A stretch of 60,000 nt of DNA from Tubulanus polymorphus (lineage: Eukaryota > Nemertea > Palaeonemertea > Tubulaniformes > Tubulanidae). The stretch lies in the NCBI RefSeq assembly GCF_964204645.1, contig NC_134028.1:15243263-15303262 (forward strand), read 5' to 3'. Positions 1-9,039 of this stretch are shown here, one piece after another; positions within the stretch are counted from its first letter, which is position 1, and the number at the start of each line of letters is the position of its first letter. Position numbers and translations under genes: made by a program. The notes under the pieces are model-generated. The model was not told where the DNA came from. It saw only the letters and a program-made list of their open reading frames with translations, and searched no databases.

Positions 1-1364
1 GCAGAAACTAATTTTGATAATGATGATGAATCAGCATATAATTCTAATTTAGCAGATAGTGGTTCTAAAGGCCAATCAACAGATGAATTTGATAGAAGAA
101 CTAGATCGAGAATAAATCCTGAAAATGAAAATCAAGGTTTAGTAAGACAAAATTTAGAAAATATTGAATTTATGTATGATTTTCAACATGTATTTAAAGA
201 ATCTGGATATAATATAAATGATAGAGGCGCTAGACTTTTAGTACAAGAATTAAAATCTTTAGATGGTGAATATTATTAAAAATTGAAAGATGATTATTAT
301 ATTAACATCTCATATAAAAATCAAAATAAAATATTTACAGGATCAACTTTGGAAAAATTAGAACCAGATAGAATTAAAAGTATAAGTTATAATAGTAATG
401 AAATAGAAGATGTAACACAAGAAGAAATAAATCAAAATAAAAGAGTATTTAAACAAAGAATTAATGACTTATTTGAAACAATCGATAATAATTTAGAACC
501 GGAAACAACTTCTGAACAGAATAAAACTTCCAAAACTAGTAGACCTAATTCAAGAGAAGTTCAAACTGAAAAACTTTTACCGAAGGGATTACTTGATGCA
601 ACAAAACAAGAATTAGAAGATTTAGATATATTTTCTGGTAAAGCAATAAGAGAAATTGAAAGTATAAGACATGCATCTGATAAAATTGCGCATGAAAAAG
701 AAATAAGAGATTTAAAAATTAGAACTTTAGAAAAGGAATTAACTGATAAAAATAAAGAAATAGAACAATTAAAGTCTGATTTAGATCATCAATTACTTGA
801 TGAAATAGAATGTAGGCAAAAGAATTACGTTTAGAAAAAGAAAAAGATGATTTAGAATATAACATAGAATTACAAAAAGAAGAAATTAAATTATTATTAA
901 AATCATATGATTATAATATTGATAGATTAAAAGATGTTTTTAAAAGATATCTAATAAAACCAGATTCTAGAATATCATTGAAAGATAGAATAAAATTATT
1001 ATTTAAGTTTGAAGGAATAACAATTCTTTCAATTCTAACAGCTGTAACTATGTTATTTACAACAATTGGTTTAGCAATATCAAATGCTTTAAAATCTACT
1101 CCTACTCCCAATAAACCAGATAAACCCCCAGATAATAATTCTATACAAGATAAAGTTAAGGATGGTTTAAAGAAATTAGCAAAATATTTATGGGAACTAT
1201 CTAAAAAATCTGCATTGACCGGAGTTATTGCATCAATTGTTGGTTTTATATTGAAATCTGCAGGAAACATTATTAACTTTGCTGCTGAACATATTATTTT
1301 ATTTTTAATTACAGTTGTAAGTGCTATTATTTTTGGATTAGTAAACATGATAAAAAATAAATAA
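1..1364 (+). pseudogene. Polinton coiled-coil membrane protein, broken and 5'-partial
   Basis: Homologous along its length to the 455-residue protein at 46640-48007. Reading starts outside the window. An in-frame TAA at 277-279 and a one-base loss in an A-run near 824 split it; the rest is readable at 978-1364. Visible parts are an acidic Asn-rich N-terminal region, a Lys/Glu heptad-like coiled coil (about 690-930), a hydrophobic segment near 1018-1080 and a hydrophobic C-terminus ending in a Lys-rich tail. That C-terminal tail is intact here but lost in the right-hand copy. Function is unknown; a virion membrane or scaffold role is only inferred from its place next to the capsid gene. Confidence 0.75.
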
Positions 1365-1384
1365 TTAATTTTTTTGTTAAATAA

Positions 1385-2427
1385 ATGAGTGGGAGTTATA
1401 TCAATCCTTCTAAGAATCATAGAATATCTAATGATATTAAAGCAGAAAGATCACATCATATAATTACTCATAACCCTTCTAATATTAATCCCGATGAAAC
1501 TTTATACGTTAGAATCCCTCGATTAACACAAAATACTTTTTATGTTCCAAATAGTATTTATTTATCAGCCGATATAAAAGTAATCGGTAATAATAATAAT
1601 TATGTTGTTGATAATGTTGGAAGATATTTGATTAAAAAATTAACAATAATGATTGGTCCAGAAACAGTTTTCTCATTAGATGATTATAATTTATTGATGC
1701 ATTATAAAGATTTATGGTTAACTAAAGAAAACAGAAATAATATGATATTTCAAGGCATTCAATCAGAAAACCAAAATAAATTAAGATCAGGAGCTAATGA
1801 CGCAATAGTAACTCGTACCGCAGATAATTTGATAAAAAAGATTTATGGAAGCAAATATAAAATTCCATTAGACTTTGAATTGATAAATAATAATGCACCT
1901 TTATATAAATATTCAAGAAGACGTTATATTCGAGATAACATTTGCTCCTGTAAATGAAATTGTATTATCTAGCGTTGTTAAAGATATGAGTTATAAATTT
2001 TACCATTGCAACATATTCTAATGGTGCAATACAGGTTGATAAGTATTAAAATCCTGAAATAACAAAAGTAGAAATAACTATCGAAGGAATAGCAAATAAA
2101 ATATTTTGTCAAGGAATGAGAATGATAGATCAGTGGCCAGAAATTAGAAAACATTTTATGAATGAAAAAGTAAAATCGTCTGAAAATTGTAATATTAATC
2201 AAATTGATTATTATACCGGCAATAGATATGCATTATGGTTAGATTTTAGAACAACAGAGGATAATTCATTACATGGTTCTGGAAAAAAACTACAAAATAC
2301 TAAAGATGGAATACAATTATTCATGACGAAGAAAAAAGGAAGCTTAAATTTTAAAATGCACATTTATATTATATCTGACGCACAATTAAATATTGTAAAT
2401 TCTCAATTAAATAGTGTTATGTATTAA
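1385..2427 (+). pseudogene. Polinton major capsid protein (double jelly-roll), broken
   Basis: Starts with MSGSYINPSKNH and is nearly identical, also at DNA level, to the capsid gene at 45290-46537. The family is the double jelly-roll capsid of Polintons and related viruses. Lesions against the other copy: a 5-bp deletion near 1911 shifts the frame; an internal deletion of roughly 200 bp near 2000 removes the linker between the two halves; and an in-frame stop lies near 2046. The C-terminal half (about 2116-2427) is otherwise preserved. It begins right after a T-run plus TAAATAAATG start signal (1370-1387), 20 bases after the preceding gene. No functional capsid can come from this copy. Confidence 0.85.
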
Positions 2428-2459
2428 AATTTTAACTTTAATAAAAAATCTTATATTAA

Positions 2460-3404
2460 ATGGAAGGTGGTAAAGTATATAAACATATTCCATACATCGA
2501 TACACATGAAAATAATGATGGTTTATATTATGTAATACCTTGTAATATAGCTTTGATATTTGATCCTATTTTCAAAATTTATAAAACTAAACTAATAGAA
2601 ATCGATAATAATAAAGGTGGTGTTGTTGATAATTTAAGTAATGTAATACCTTCTACATCTAATAATGTAATACCTACTACATCTAATAATGTAATACCTA
2701 CTACATCTAATAATGTAATACCTACTACATCTAATAATGTAATACCTTCTACATCTAATAATGTAATACCTACTACATCTAATAATGTAATACCTACTAC
2801 ATCTAATAATGTAATACCTACTACATCTAATAATGTAATATCTTCTACATCTAATAATGTAATACCTACTACATCTAATAATGTAATACCTACTACATAT
2901 AATAATGCAATAATATTAAATGTTAGTAAAAATAGAAATTATTGTGATTATTGTAAAGGTGAATTTTCAAACGCTCCATCATATTGGAATAAACATATGA
3001 ATACAAATTCACATATTACTAATTTTATAGAACGTGTTGGTTTAAGAGAATTTATAGAACACCCATTTAGATATGTTACAAAGTTTGTTTCAAATAAAAA
3101 AGTAAATGGTAAAGAATTATATGAAGATTTTTTATTAGCAACACCTAATAAAGATGAATTAGATTTAACTGATGCTAATGAAATATTAGGATCAAACACT
3201 GTAAATGAAATATTAGGAGCAAACACTAATAAAGATAATAATGAAAATACAGGAAAGCGCATTGATAATAAAGATAAATTTGATTGGATGAATAAGCATA
3301 ACAATGAAACAACTATTGATGATTCGGTAAAAAAGGTGAAAAATAAGTATAAGAATAATAAAGAATTAGAAGAAGATACGGTAGAGAGTTTGAATAAATT
3401 GTAA
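2460..3404 (+). CDS. Polinton protein with 11 octapeptide repeats and a C2H2-like finger
   Basis: An intact 314-residue frame directly downstream of the capsid gene. Residues 1-60 are a non-repetitive globular-looking start. Residues 61-148 are eleven tandem copies of NVIPTTSN. A zinc-finger-like segment follows at about 160-181 (C-x2-C, then H-x6-H), then a charged Asn/Lys/Glu-rich C-terminus with a short internal repeat (NEILGSNTV/NEILGANTN). I do not recognise the protein. No counterpart lies beside the capsid gene in the right Polinton, where the integrase follows directly. The Thr/Ser/Asn-rich repeat suggests an extended spacer or a surface-exposed fibre-like region, which is speculative. 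Confidence 0.7.
   Translation: MEGGKVYKHIPYIDTHENNDGLYYVIPCNIALIFDPIFKIYKTKLIEIDNNKGGVVDNLSNVIPSTSNNVIPTTSNNVIPTTSNNVIPTTSNNVIPSTSNNVIPTTSNNVIPTTSNNVIPTTSNNVISSTSNNVIPTTSNNVIPTTYNNAIILNVSKNRNYCDYCKGEFSNAPSYWNKHMNTNSHITNFIERVGLREFIEHPFRYVTKFVSNKKVNGKELYEDFLLATPNKDELDLTDANEILGSNTVNEILGANTNKDNNENTGKRIDNKDKFDWMNKHNNETTIDDSVKKVKNKYKNNKELEEDTVESLNKL
2640..2903 (+). repeat. 24-bp in-frame tandem repeat, 11 units
   Basis: Eleven 24-bp units encode NVIPTTSN and variants. Units 1, 5 and 9 carry Ser variants (PS, PS, SS) while the units between read PTT, so a higher-order period of four units (96 bp) is visible. This implies expansion by duplication of a four-unit block. Confidence 0.95.
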
Positions 3405-3518
3405 GGGTCTGATAGTGAAAGTGATTCAGAAATTAATTATCTAACACTCAAAAAGTAATAAAGGTTGAAAATTGTATAAAATAATAGTAAATAAAAAAGG
3501 GGGTTTTAAGTATTTAAG

Positions 3519-3610
3519 GTATCTAATAGGGTATCAGGTATTAGGGTATCAGGTATTAGGGTATCTAATGGGGTATCAGGTATTAGGGTATCTAATAGGG
3601 TATCTAATAC
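3519..3610. repeat. Minisatellite of GGTATC/GGTATTA units between convergent genes
   Basis: Alternating 12-15 bp units of the type GGTATCAGGTATTAG and GGTATCTAATAG fill the gap between the plus-strand repeat-protein gene and the minus-strand ATPase gene. No coding role is seen. Confidence 0.85.
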
Positions 3611-3626
3611 ATAGATATGAAAATAG

Positions 3627-4239
3627 TTATTTTATAAATTTATATTCATATGGAAATTGTAATCTCAGTAATAATTTTGAACCTTTATTATTCTTTAATT
3701 TATTCATATATTCATCATGTAACTCAGTAGGTATAATTTGATTTTCTTCCAATGATTGTTGCATAGATTTTTTATCTTTGTTATAAAATAAAACTAGAAA
3801 TCTTATATTCTCCCTAAAGTCTTTAACAATTGAATTATATTTTTGATTTAAAACCCATGTTGTTATCCCAAAATGTCTCCCAGAGAAAACTAAATAACAT
3901 AACTCACTTTCTCTCACTTTTGAATCATGTAAATTTGCGCAATCATCTATAATGAATAATGTATTTGATCCTTTATAAGTATCAATTGCTATTTTTATAC
4001 AATTATCTAAATTTTCGTTTACTGTTTTAGGATTTAATATAATAAACTTTTTTATCTTAACAATATCTCTATTATATGTTTTATTCATTTCATAAGTAGG
4101 ACAGAATAATATTATATTATCAAAATGATTCTTATAAACAGTTTCTAACAAATCTAATATGAAATGTGTTTTACCACAATTGGTTACTCCAGTAACTAAC
4201 ATATTATGCGGTTCAATATAAATAAATCTTTATTCATTT
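3627..4239 (-). pseudogene. Polinton packaging ATPase (FtsK/HerA-type), 5' frameshift
   Basis: P-loop ATPase of the A32/FtsK-HerA genome-packaging family. Walker A GVTNCGKT follows shortly after the start; Walker B reads LFIIDD. About three quarters of residues match the ATPase at 43541-44131. The normal start corresponds to an ATG at 4239, but one base is missing within the first dozen codons compared with the other copy, so the frame holding the ATPase core now opens only at an internal ATG at 4202, just before Walker A. The C-terminus (ending YKFIK) is intact. The 5' end overlaps the end of the integrase gene, which lies upstream on the same strand. Confidence 0.85.
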
Positions 4240-5333
4240 ATTCTTTTAATTTTACTAGATAAAATCCATTCATTAAATTTATCATCATATCCTTTATATT
4301 TCACCAAAGAATACTTTTTTCCTTTAAGAGTTTTTGTTTTCAATACTTTTTCTATTTTATATTCTATTTCATCTGGGTTTGGTACAAGTGATAATTCTTG
4401 TTCATAGAAATAACCTAATATTTCTTCATCTTTTATATCTTCTAGTTTATAAACAAAAGGTTTAGTTAATATTATCTTTTTAATTTTGAATATTTCTTCT
4501 GTAAAATTTGGGGTATAACCTTTATAAAAGGTTTTTCTATATTTAGATATTCTAACGTGTTGTCCTTTTTTAAATTTAGGTTCTCCGAAATCATGTGTAA
4601 CAAATGCGCCATATAAATTATTCCAAACAATTTCCGAATTATCTTCTTTTCTAGCTTGTATAGGTTTCATATTTATAGAACTATGTTTAGAATTATTATA
4701 ACCTTTCACTAAATCATCTAATATATTTATAGACTCATCGATATATTTATTTGTTTCATTAGCAGTAAAATATTTCCACATTCTAGTTTTCAATGTTTTA
4801 TTAAATCTTTCTAAAATAGATGCTTTTTTATCTGAATGTGTTGAAAAATAATCTACATCGTTATCAGATAATAGTTTTTTAAAATGTTTGTTATAAAATT
4901 CCTTACCTTCATCAAATTGTATCTTAACTGGAATAGCTTCTTCAAATATATTTTTAAAAGCATTTGTTACTTCTATTCCAGTTTTATTTTTGATTGGAAT
5001 TGACCATGCGTATCTACTGAATATGTCTATAACATTTAATATCCAGAAATATCCTTTGTTGTATTCTACTAAGTTCTTCATGTCAATTAAATCTGCTTGC
5101 CATTGTTGATCGATATATGAAACCATAACTTTTCTTGTCAAATAAGTTTTATCCATTTTCTTGTGGATTTGATATGTTGGTTGATTTTGTAACCATGATT
5201 TCAATTCCCTATATTTTATACCGCCATTTTCTTTATCAGATTTGATTTTATCCCATAATTCTGTAACGTTAGAATATGATACTTCACTCTCCGGGTTATA
5301 ATATAAATCTCTTAAATATTGTTCTTTTTTCAT
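4230..5333 (-). CDS. Polinton retroviral-type integrase with chromodomain
   Basis: Intact 367-residue integrase (rve/DDE fold). The catalytic triad is visible in QADLIDMKN (Asp), IQFDEGKEF (Asp) and ILERFNKTL (Glu), with about 35 residues between the second Asp and the Glu. The last 40 residues (EYKIEKVLKTKTL to NEWI) form a chromodomain-like module, expected to bind chromatin and guide insertion. It inserts element ends and makes the 6-bp target duplication seen at the right-hand Polinton. Only about two thirds of residues match the right-hand integrase. The start at 5333 lies 6 bases past the previous gene's stop and lacks the TAAATG-type start signal. Confidence 0.93.
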   Translation of the reverse strand: MKKEQYLRDLYYNPESEVSYSNVTELWDKIKSDKENGGIKYRELKSWLQNQPTYQIHKKMDKTYLTRKVMVSYIDQQWQADLIDMKNLVEYNKGYFWILNVIDIFSRYAWSIPIKNKTGIEVTNAFKNIFEEAIPVKIQFDEGKEFYNKHFKKLLSDNDVDYFSTHSDKKASILERFNKTLKTRMWKYFTANETNKYIDESINILDDLVKGYNNSKHSSINMKPIQARKEDNSEIVWNNLYGAFVTHDFGEPKFKKGQHVRISKYRKTFYKGYTPNFTEEIFKIKKIILTKPFVYKLEDIKDEEILGYFYEQELSLVPNPDEIEYKIEKVLKTKTLKGKKYSLVKYKGYDDKFNEWILSSKIKRINE

Positions 5334-5339
5334 CTTATT

Positions 5340-5708
5340 TTAATCCATTAATATTAATCTTGGTTTATTTTCAATGACTTTATCATTTGACTTATTTTCT
5401 GGTATGATAGGTTTATTGTCATTGGAATCATCTTTATCATCAGATTTGAATTTTGATTTATATATTACACCGGATAATATAATAACTGTTACTAATCCAA
5501 TTGTAATATATAATTTATAATTACTTCCAGAATTAGAAGAATCAGATGGATTATCATTCGAATCAATATCAGATAATTTCTGTGATTCATTTATATCAGT
5601 TAACTTCTTTTTCTTAGCTTTTTTTAATTCTGAAGATCTTTTACCTAATTCTCTTGCCCATTTAATTTGTTTCTCGGATCTAGCCTTTTTCTTAACGCTA
5701 TCACTCAT
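5340..5708 (-). CDS. Polinton small single-pass membrane protein
   Basis: 122 residues. The basic N-terminus (KKKARSEKQIKWARELGKR) is followed by a Ser/Asp/Asn-rich linker and one transmembrane segment (about residues 68-87, YITIGLVTVIILSGVIY), then a polar tail. Same design and gene position as the 122-residue protein at 42365-42733, including overlap with the end of the gene upstream (8 bp here). The conserved motif KQIxWxRxLGxxSxE is shared. Function unknown; a virion membrane role is a guess from similar small Polinton proteins. Confidence 0.8.
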   Translation of the reverse strand: MSDSVKKKARSEKQIKWARELGKRSSELKKAKKKKLTDINESQKLSDIDSNDNPSDSSNSGSNYKLYITIGLVTVIILSGVIYKSKFKSDDKDDSNDNKPIIPENKSNDKVIENKPRLILMD

Positions 5709-6303
5709 TTATTTTAGTTAATTTTTGTTCTGATTGATTTTCTGTTTCGACGTTTGGTTGTAGTACATCTGTTTCGTTCTTACCTGATTTATATTCCATA
5801 GGCTTGATGTTCGAAAGTGTTATGACACCAGTAGAAATTAATGTCATAACCGATCCTAATTGAAATGAAACATAACCAACCCATTTTTGTAATTCAGTCA
5901 TAACTAAGTAGTCATTTTTCAAATCACTATATAATTTATTTTCATCATTAATTGGTATTAACTGGTTACATAACTTAGAGTAACATTTGACAATACCATC
6001 TGAAATAGAATCATTTATTCGGGCTAATCTTGCCTCTTCATAAATCTTAAAATATTTTATTACTTTATCGGGTTTCATAGCATCTAATTCTTGAAAAGTA
6101 ATAGTCTTAGTTAAAAACTCTTTAGTTTTTCCGCTAGCAATCAATAGTTCTAGATGATGCTTACAATATAAATAGTATTCATAATCTATATTACAATTAA
6201 CTTGAGCACAATTAGTTACAACTGTATCTTTATTATCACTAATACCTAAATCATCTAATGCTTTTTCAATATCAATACTATTCTTATTAGATTTCTTTGA
6301 CAT
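5701..6303 (-). CDS. Conserved Polinton protein, unknown function
   Basis: 200 residues, homologous to 42666-43271. Shared features are an N-terminal acidic stretch with LDDLGI, a central helical region (YEYYLYCKHHLELLIASGK), and a C-terminal hydrophobic stretch (WVGYVSFQLGSVMTLISTGV, about residues 140-160) that could be a membrane anchor. It overlaps the following membrane-protein gene by 8 bp, and that pairing is the same in both elements. Its start follows a T-rich tract and TATAAATG. I do not recognise a function. Confidence 0.8.
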   Translation of the reverse strand: MSKKSNKNSIDIEKALDDLGISDNKDTVVTNCAQVNCNIDYEYYLYCKHHLELLIASGKTKEFLTKTITFQELDAMKPDKVIKYFKIYEEARLARINDSISDGIVKCYSKLCNQLIPINDENKLYSDLKNDYLVMTELQKWVGYVSFQLGSVMTLISTGVITLSNIKPMEYKSGKNETDVLQPNVETENQSEQKLTKINE

Positions 6304-6550
6304 TTATATTAGAGAAAAAAGCAAAAAAAAATATCATAAGTATTCTTCAAATGATACTAGTATCTCTTTGGGTTAATACTAGCTTAGTTAAAGGTAAAGA
6401 ATTTTAGTATTAGATATTGTTTTTTTAGTATTTTTATTTGTGATATAAAGTATTCTTTCTTGAAAAGAAAATATTGAAAATATAATAGAATTCACTAGCT
6501 AGTTGAAGTTATTGTTTTTTTAATATTTTTTGTTTAAAATCTATTATTCT
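6304..6550. promoter_or_regulatory. Intergenic CTAG/ACTAG motif array upstream of the 200-residue gene
   Basis: Non-coding 247 bp between the HNH gene and the conserved 200-residue gene. It holds repeated TACTAG, CTAGCTAGTTGAA and TTTAGTATT words. A comparable CTAGTTGAA-rich array lies upstream of the homologous gene in the right Polinton (43272-43540). The position is conserved although the exact sequence is not, so a regulatory or replication role is plausible but unproven. Confidence 0.45.
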
Positions 6551-7222
6551 TTAACCACTCATTAAAGACTCAACGTATTGTTCATTATTTGGATCATTGT
6601 TCCATTGATCAATAAATTTCTTTGCCTTTGTTAACTGTTCTGAATATAACTGTAAATCTAGTTTATTAGATTCAATTATGTTTTCCTTCTTTTCTAAAGG
6701 TCTTAAATTCTTCCAATTCCAAATAAGTTTTTTATTGTATTCATCATTCATGTTAAATTTAGATATTGGTAACACGTGATCAATATGGTAATAATCCCCA
6801 TAATTATCTATATTCATTTTATCATCGAATTGAAATATAATCCATGATTTGAGAAATTCATCTGAACAACCCAACAAATTAGGTAATGTTTCTGAATGTG
6901 TTTCTTTGTTGAATAATTGTGTTAATCTAGATCTTAAACATTGTTTTAATCTAAAATTAAGATCTGTTTGATATCTTTCTCTCATATATTCTGCCATATA
7001 ATAATTATAATGTTCTATATTATCTTCTCGGTATTGTTTGGTATATAGTTTAAAACAAGTTTTACAGCAATATTGAAAACCATCTTTGCTAATCTTACGC
7101 TTACTAAATTCTGTTAAAGCTAATTTATCTAATTCACATTTAGAAAACTTCTTGTAATATATATTTATAACACCACCAGTGTTATTTGTAATATTGATAA
7201 TTTGTGGTTGTTCTGGTTCCAT
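6551..7222 (-). CDS. HNH endonuclease family protein in a Polinton
   Basis: 223 residues. A Cys-containing N-terminal region (C29, C52/C53, C56) resembles the CxxC-rich start of HNH proteins. The HNH core is at about 146-182: YYHIDHVLP (His146, Asp148, His149) followed by NWKNLRPLEKKEN with conserved Asn. The tail (about 189-216, LQLYSEQLTKAKKFI) recurs in a different protein at 8708-8959. It would nick or cut double-stranded DNA; whether it serves as a homing nuclease, in resolution or in defence is unknown. It is the outermost visible gene. The start ATG at 7222 follows an ATAATAAATG signal. Confidence 0.8.
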   Translation of the reverse strand: MEPEQPQIINITNNTGGVINIYYKKFSKCELDKLALTEFSKRKISKDGFQYCCKTCFKLYTKQYREDNIEHYNYYMAEYMRERYQTDLNFRLKQCLRSRLTQLFNKETHSETLPNLLGCSDEFLKSWIIFQFDDKMNIDNYGDYYHIDHVLPISKFNMNDEYNKKLIWNWKNLRPLEKKENIIESNKLDLQLYSEQLTKAKKFIDQWNNDPNNEQYVESLMSG

Positions 7223-7372
7223 TTATTATATGTATTTTTTACTAAATTGGTTAATATTTTAGAATCCTCTTCCATTTCTTCGACCAACGTCATCCTTTTT
7301 CATTCCTCGCTGCTTTTGATAAGTTGTTTCGATTCCTTGATATCTAAATCATACCAGTTACAATATCCGCGT
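7223..7372. other. Polinton edge, terminus not located
   Basis: AT-rich DNA just outside the HNH gene that should contain the element's terminal inverted repeat. The upstream start signal of the HNH gene resembles the right Polinton's terminal repeat (ATG followed outward by a short A/T tract and a poly-A run on the plus strand), but no second copy is available to define the end. Confidence 0.4.
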
Positions 7373-7890
7373 CACATGCGGGCATACAGGAGCGTTTTTG
7401 CTTAATGCGCATGCGTTAATCATAATTATATATTCATTCTATAGATTATGTAAAATAGAAACAACACATGCGTTACATGCGTCACATGCGGCCATTGATG
7501 CCCGGTTTTGCTTAATGCACATGTTTTAATCATAATTATATATTCTTTCTGTAAATAGAAACAACTGAACACATAAGATATCAAAACGCATGTGCACTAG
7601 GCAAGACCGGGCATTCAGGCCCGGTTTGGATCAATGCGCATGCGCTAATCATAATTATATATTCATTCTATAAATTATGTAAAATAGAAACAACCAACAT
7701 GAAATATCAAAACACATGTGCACTAGGCAAGACCGGGCATTCAAGCCCGGTTTGGATCAATGCGCATGCGCTAATCATAATTATATATTCATTATGTAAA
7801 TAGAAACAACCGACATGAAATATCAAAACACATGTGCACTAGGCAAGACCGGGCATTCAAGCCCGGTTTGGATCAATGCGCATTCGCTAA
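7373..7890. repeat. Tandem repeat, 110-127 bp unit, with hairpin and NRF1-like word
   Basis: About four and a half units. Each carries AATGCGCATGCG, ATCATAATTATATATTC, AATAGAAACAAC and CACATGTGCACTAGGCAAG. The perfect stem CCGGGC-ATTCAA-GCCCGG (or an ATTCAG variant) occurs in the later units. TGCGCATGCGC matches the palindromic NRF1 consensus. No gene is seen here. Confidence 0.85.
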
Positions 7891-7897
7891 TCAGAAT

Positions 7898-7969
7898 AGA
7901 AACGACTGAACATAAAAATTCACCAAACAGATTTACACATTACATTATACAAGTTGTTCAGTCGTTTCT
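7898..7969. repeat. 14-bp inverted repeat closing the tandem array
   Basis: AGAAACGACTGAAC at 7898-7911 and its reverse complement at 7956-7969 flank 44 bp. The left arm is a variant of the AATAGAAACAAC word of the adjacent array, so the pair may mark the array's end or a small foldback. Confidence 0.7.
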
Positions 7970-8460
7970 TCCAATACATCATTTCATTTCTATAAATACA
8001 ATTTATAATTACAAACATTTTTTCAATTGCTGGTAAATATTTAACTACATCAACAAATGTTAAACTTAATCATTGGAGTCTTAATGTTTTTGAAATTCTT
8101 ATATAGTTTCTTCGTCGATCTTTTGGCGATTCTTGTGTTTCTTGTGCTAATTTCTATTGGTTTGATATCCATTGCTGTTGATTCCTCAGTCAGAAAGAGT
8201 ATCTTGAGTTTCTTTATCACTGCTTGATGCGTATGGCGTTTTATTAATCTAAAAGATATTAGCGGTAACTCTAGCTATCTAAAAGATATACTAAATACAC
8301 TTAAATATATCTAAAGGTTTCATATTTAATAGCCCTAATAACTACAACAAACAGTACTTACATTTAGATTTAGAATTGTAAACTATAAACTCCTAATTTC
8401 GTTTCGAGAGATAGAATATCCTGAGCACAATGTTACAGCGTCTGTTCATTTCCGGGGCGA
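7970..8460. other. No gene seen
   Basis: AT-rich non-coding DNA. ATCTAAAAGATAT words near 8250-8315 form a short degenerate repeat. Nothing else is supported. Confidence 0.5.
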
Positions 8461-8600
8461 TTTCTAGAATGAACACGCCGTTGATTATGCCACGTCATCT
8501 GGTTCCGGCGCGCCTTTTCTAGAATATTCTACACGTTTCTGATTATGACATGTCATCTCTATTCAGAGTTCCAGCACACCTTTCTAGAATTTTCTCTACA
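8461..8600. promoter_or_regulatory. Cluster of heat-shock-element-like sites in ~65-bp repeats
   Basis: Three degenerate repeats of about 65 bp each contain TTCTAGAA. Two match the trimeric heat shock element TTCnnGAAnnTTC exactly: 8517-8529 and 8582-8594. The third (8462-8469) has TTCnnGAA. Each is accompanied by a CACGTCAT or CATGTCAT word. A TATATA box-like word lies at about 8699-8704 on the plus strand, with no convincing gene behind it. The neighbouring Polinton scrap is on the minus strand and points toward the cluster. Confidence 0.5.
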
Positions 8601-8707
8601 CGTTTGTAATATTATGAGTCATAATGTCTCGGCGTCATAGTAACGGCTGTAACAGCTGTGAATTTATAGATTTATTCCATAGCTCTGTACATGGAATGTA
8701 TATAGGT

Positions 8708-8959
8708 TCAAATAGAATCATGTTCTAGTATAAAGATCGGATCCTTGATATCAAATTCCTCAACGTATTGTTCATTATTTGGATCATTATTCCATAATTC
8801 AATAAATTTCTTTGACTTTGTTAACTGTTCTGAATATAACTGTAAATATTCTAGTTTCAATTTATTCTCTAAATGTGTTTTAGTTTTATTGTGTCTTGCT
8901 TTTTGGGATTTATCTATATTGATATTACATGTTGGGCAGTAGTACTTATTTGCTTCCAT
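8708..8959 (-). CDS. Polinton scrap: C2H2 finger joined to the HNH-protein tail
   Basis: 83 residues. Residues 6-29 form a C2H2 finger (C8, C11, H23, H29; YYCPTCNINIDKSQ) like the first finger of the Polinton polymerase at 56305-58059 (YYCQYCKKYIDKSN). Residues 40-69 (LQLYSEQLTKSKKFI to EQYVEEF) repeat the tail of the HNH protein at 6551-7222. The shared DNA (8761-8847 against 6571-6657) differs at only about five positions. Either a small real gene using a mobile tail module or a fusion formed by local duplication. Confidence 0.5.
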   Translation of the reverse strand: MEANKYYCPTCNINIDKSQKARHNKTKTHLENKLKLEYLQLYSEQLTKSKKFIELWNNDPNNEQYVEEFDIKDPIFILEHDSI

Positions 8960-9039
8960 TTTAATACTAAATTTTTTATTAAAATTGATTTTAGAAGTTA
9001 TTCATTTATATTTTATTCATATACATGAATATTTTAAGA

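Larger units (their letters stand above)
1..7222. mobile_element. Left Polinton/Maverick element, partial
   Basis: AT-rich block with Polinton hallmark genes: coiled-coil membrane protein, major capsid protein and a repeat protein on the plus strand, facing ATPase, integrase, two small conserved proteins and an HNH nuclease on the minus strand. The block runs off the window at position 1, so polymerase, minor capsid and one terminal repeat are not seen. The right terminus lies somewhere after 7222; I could not place it because the matching terminal repeat is outside the window. Capsid and coiled-coil genes are almost identical to those of the element at 40981-58144, while the other genes are clearly diverged. 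Confidence 0.9.

Noticed and set aside
2640-2903. Regular 24-bp repeats resembling a CRISPR array
   Set aside because: Units are contiguous with no spacers and lie in frame inside a protein gene in animal DNA.
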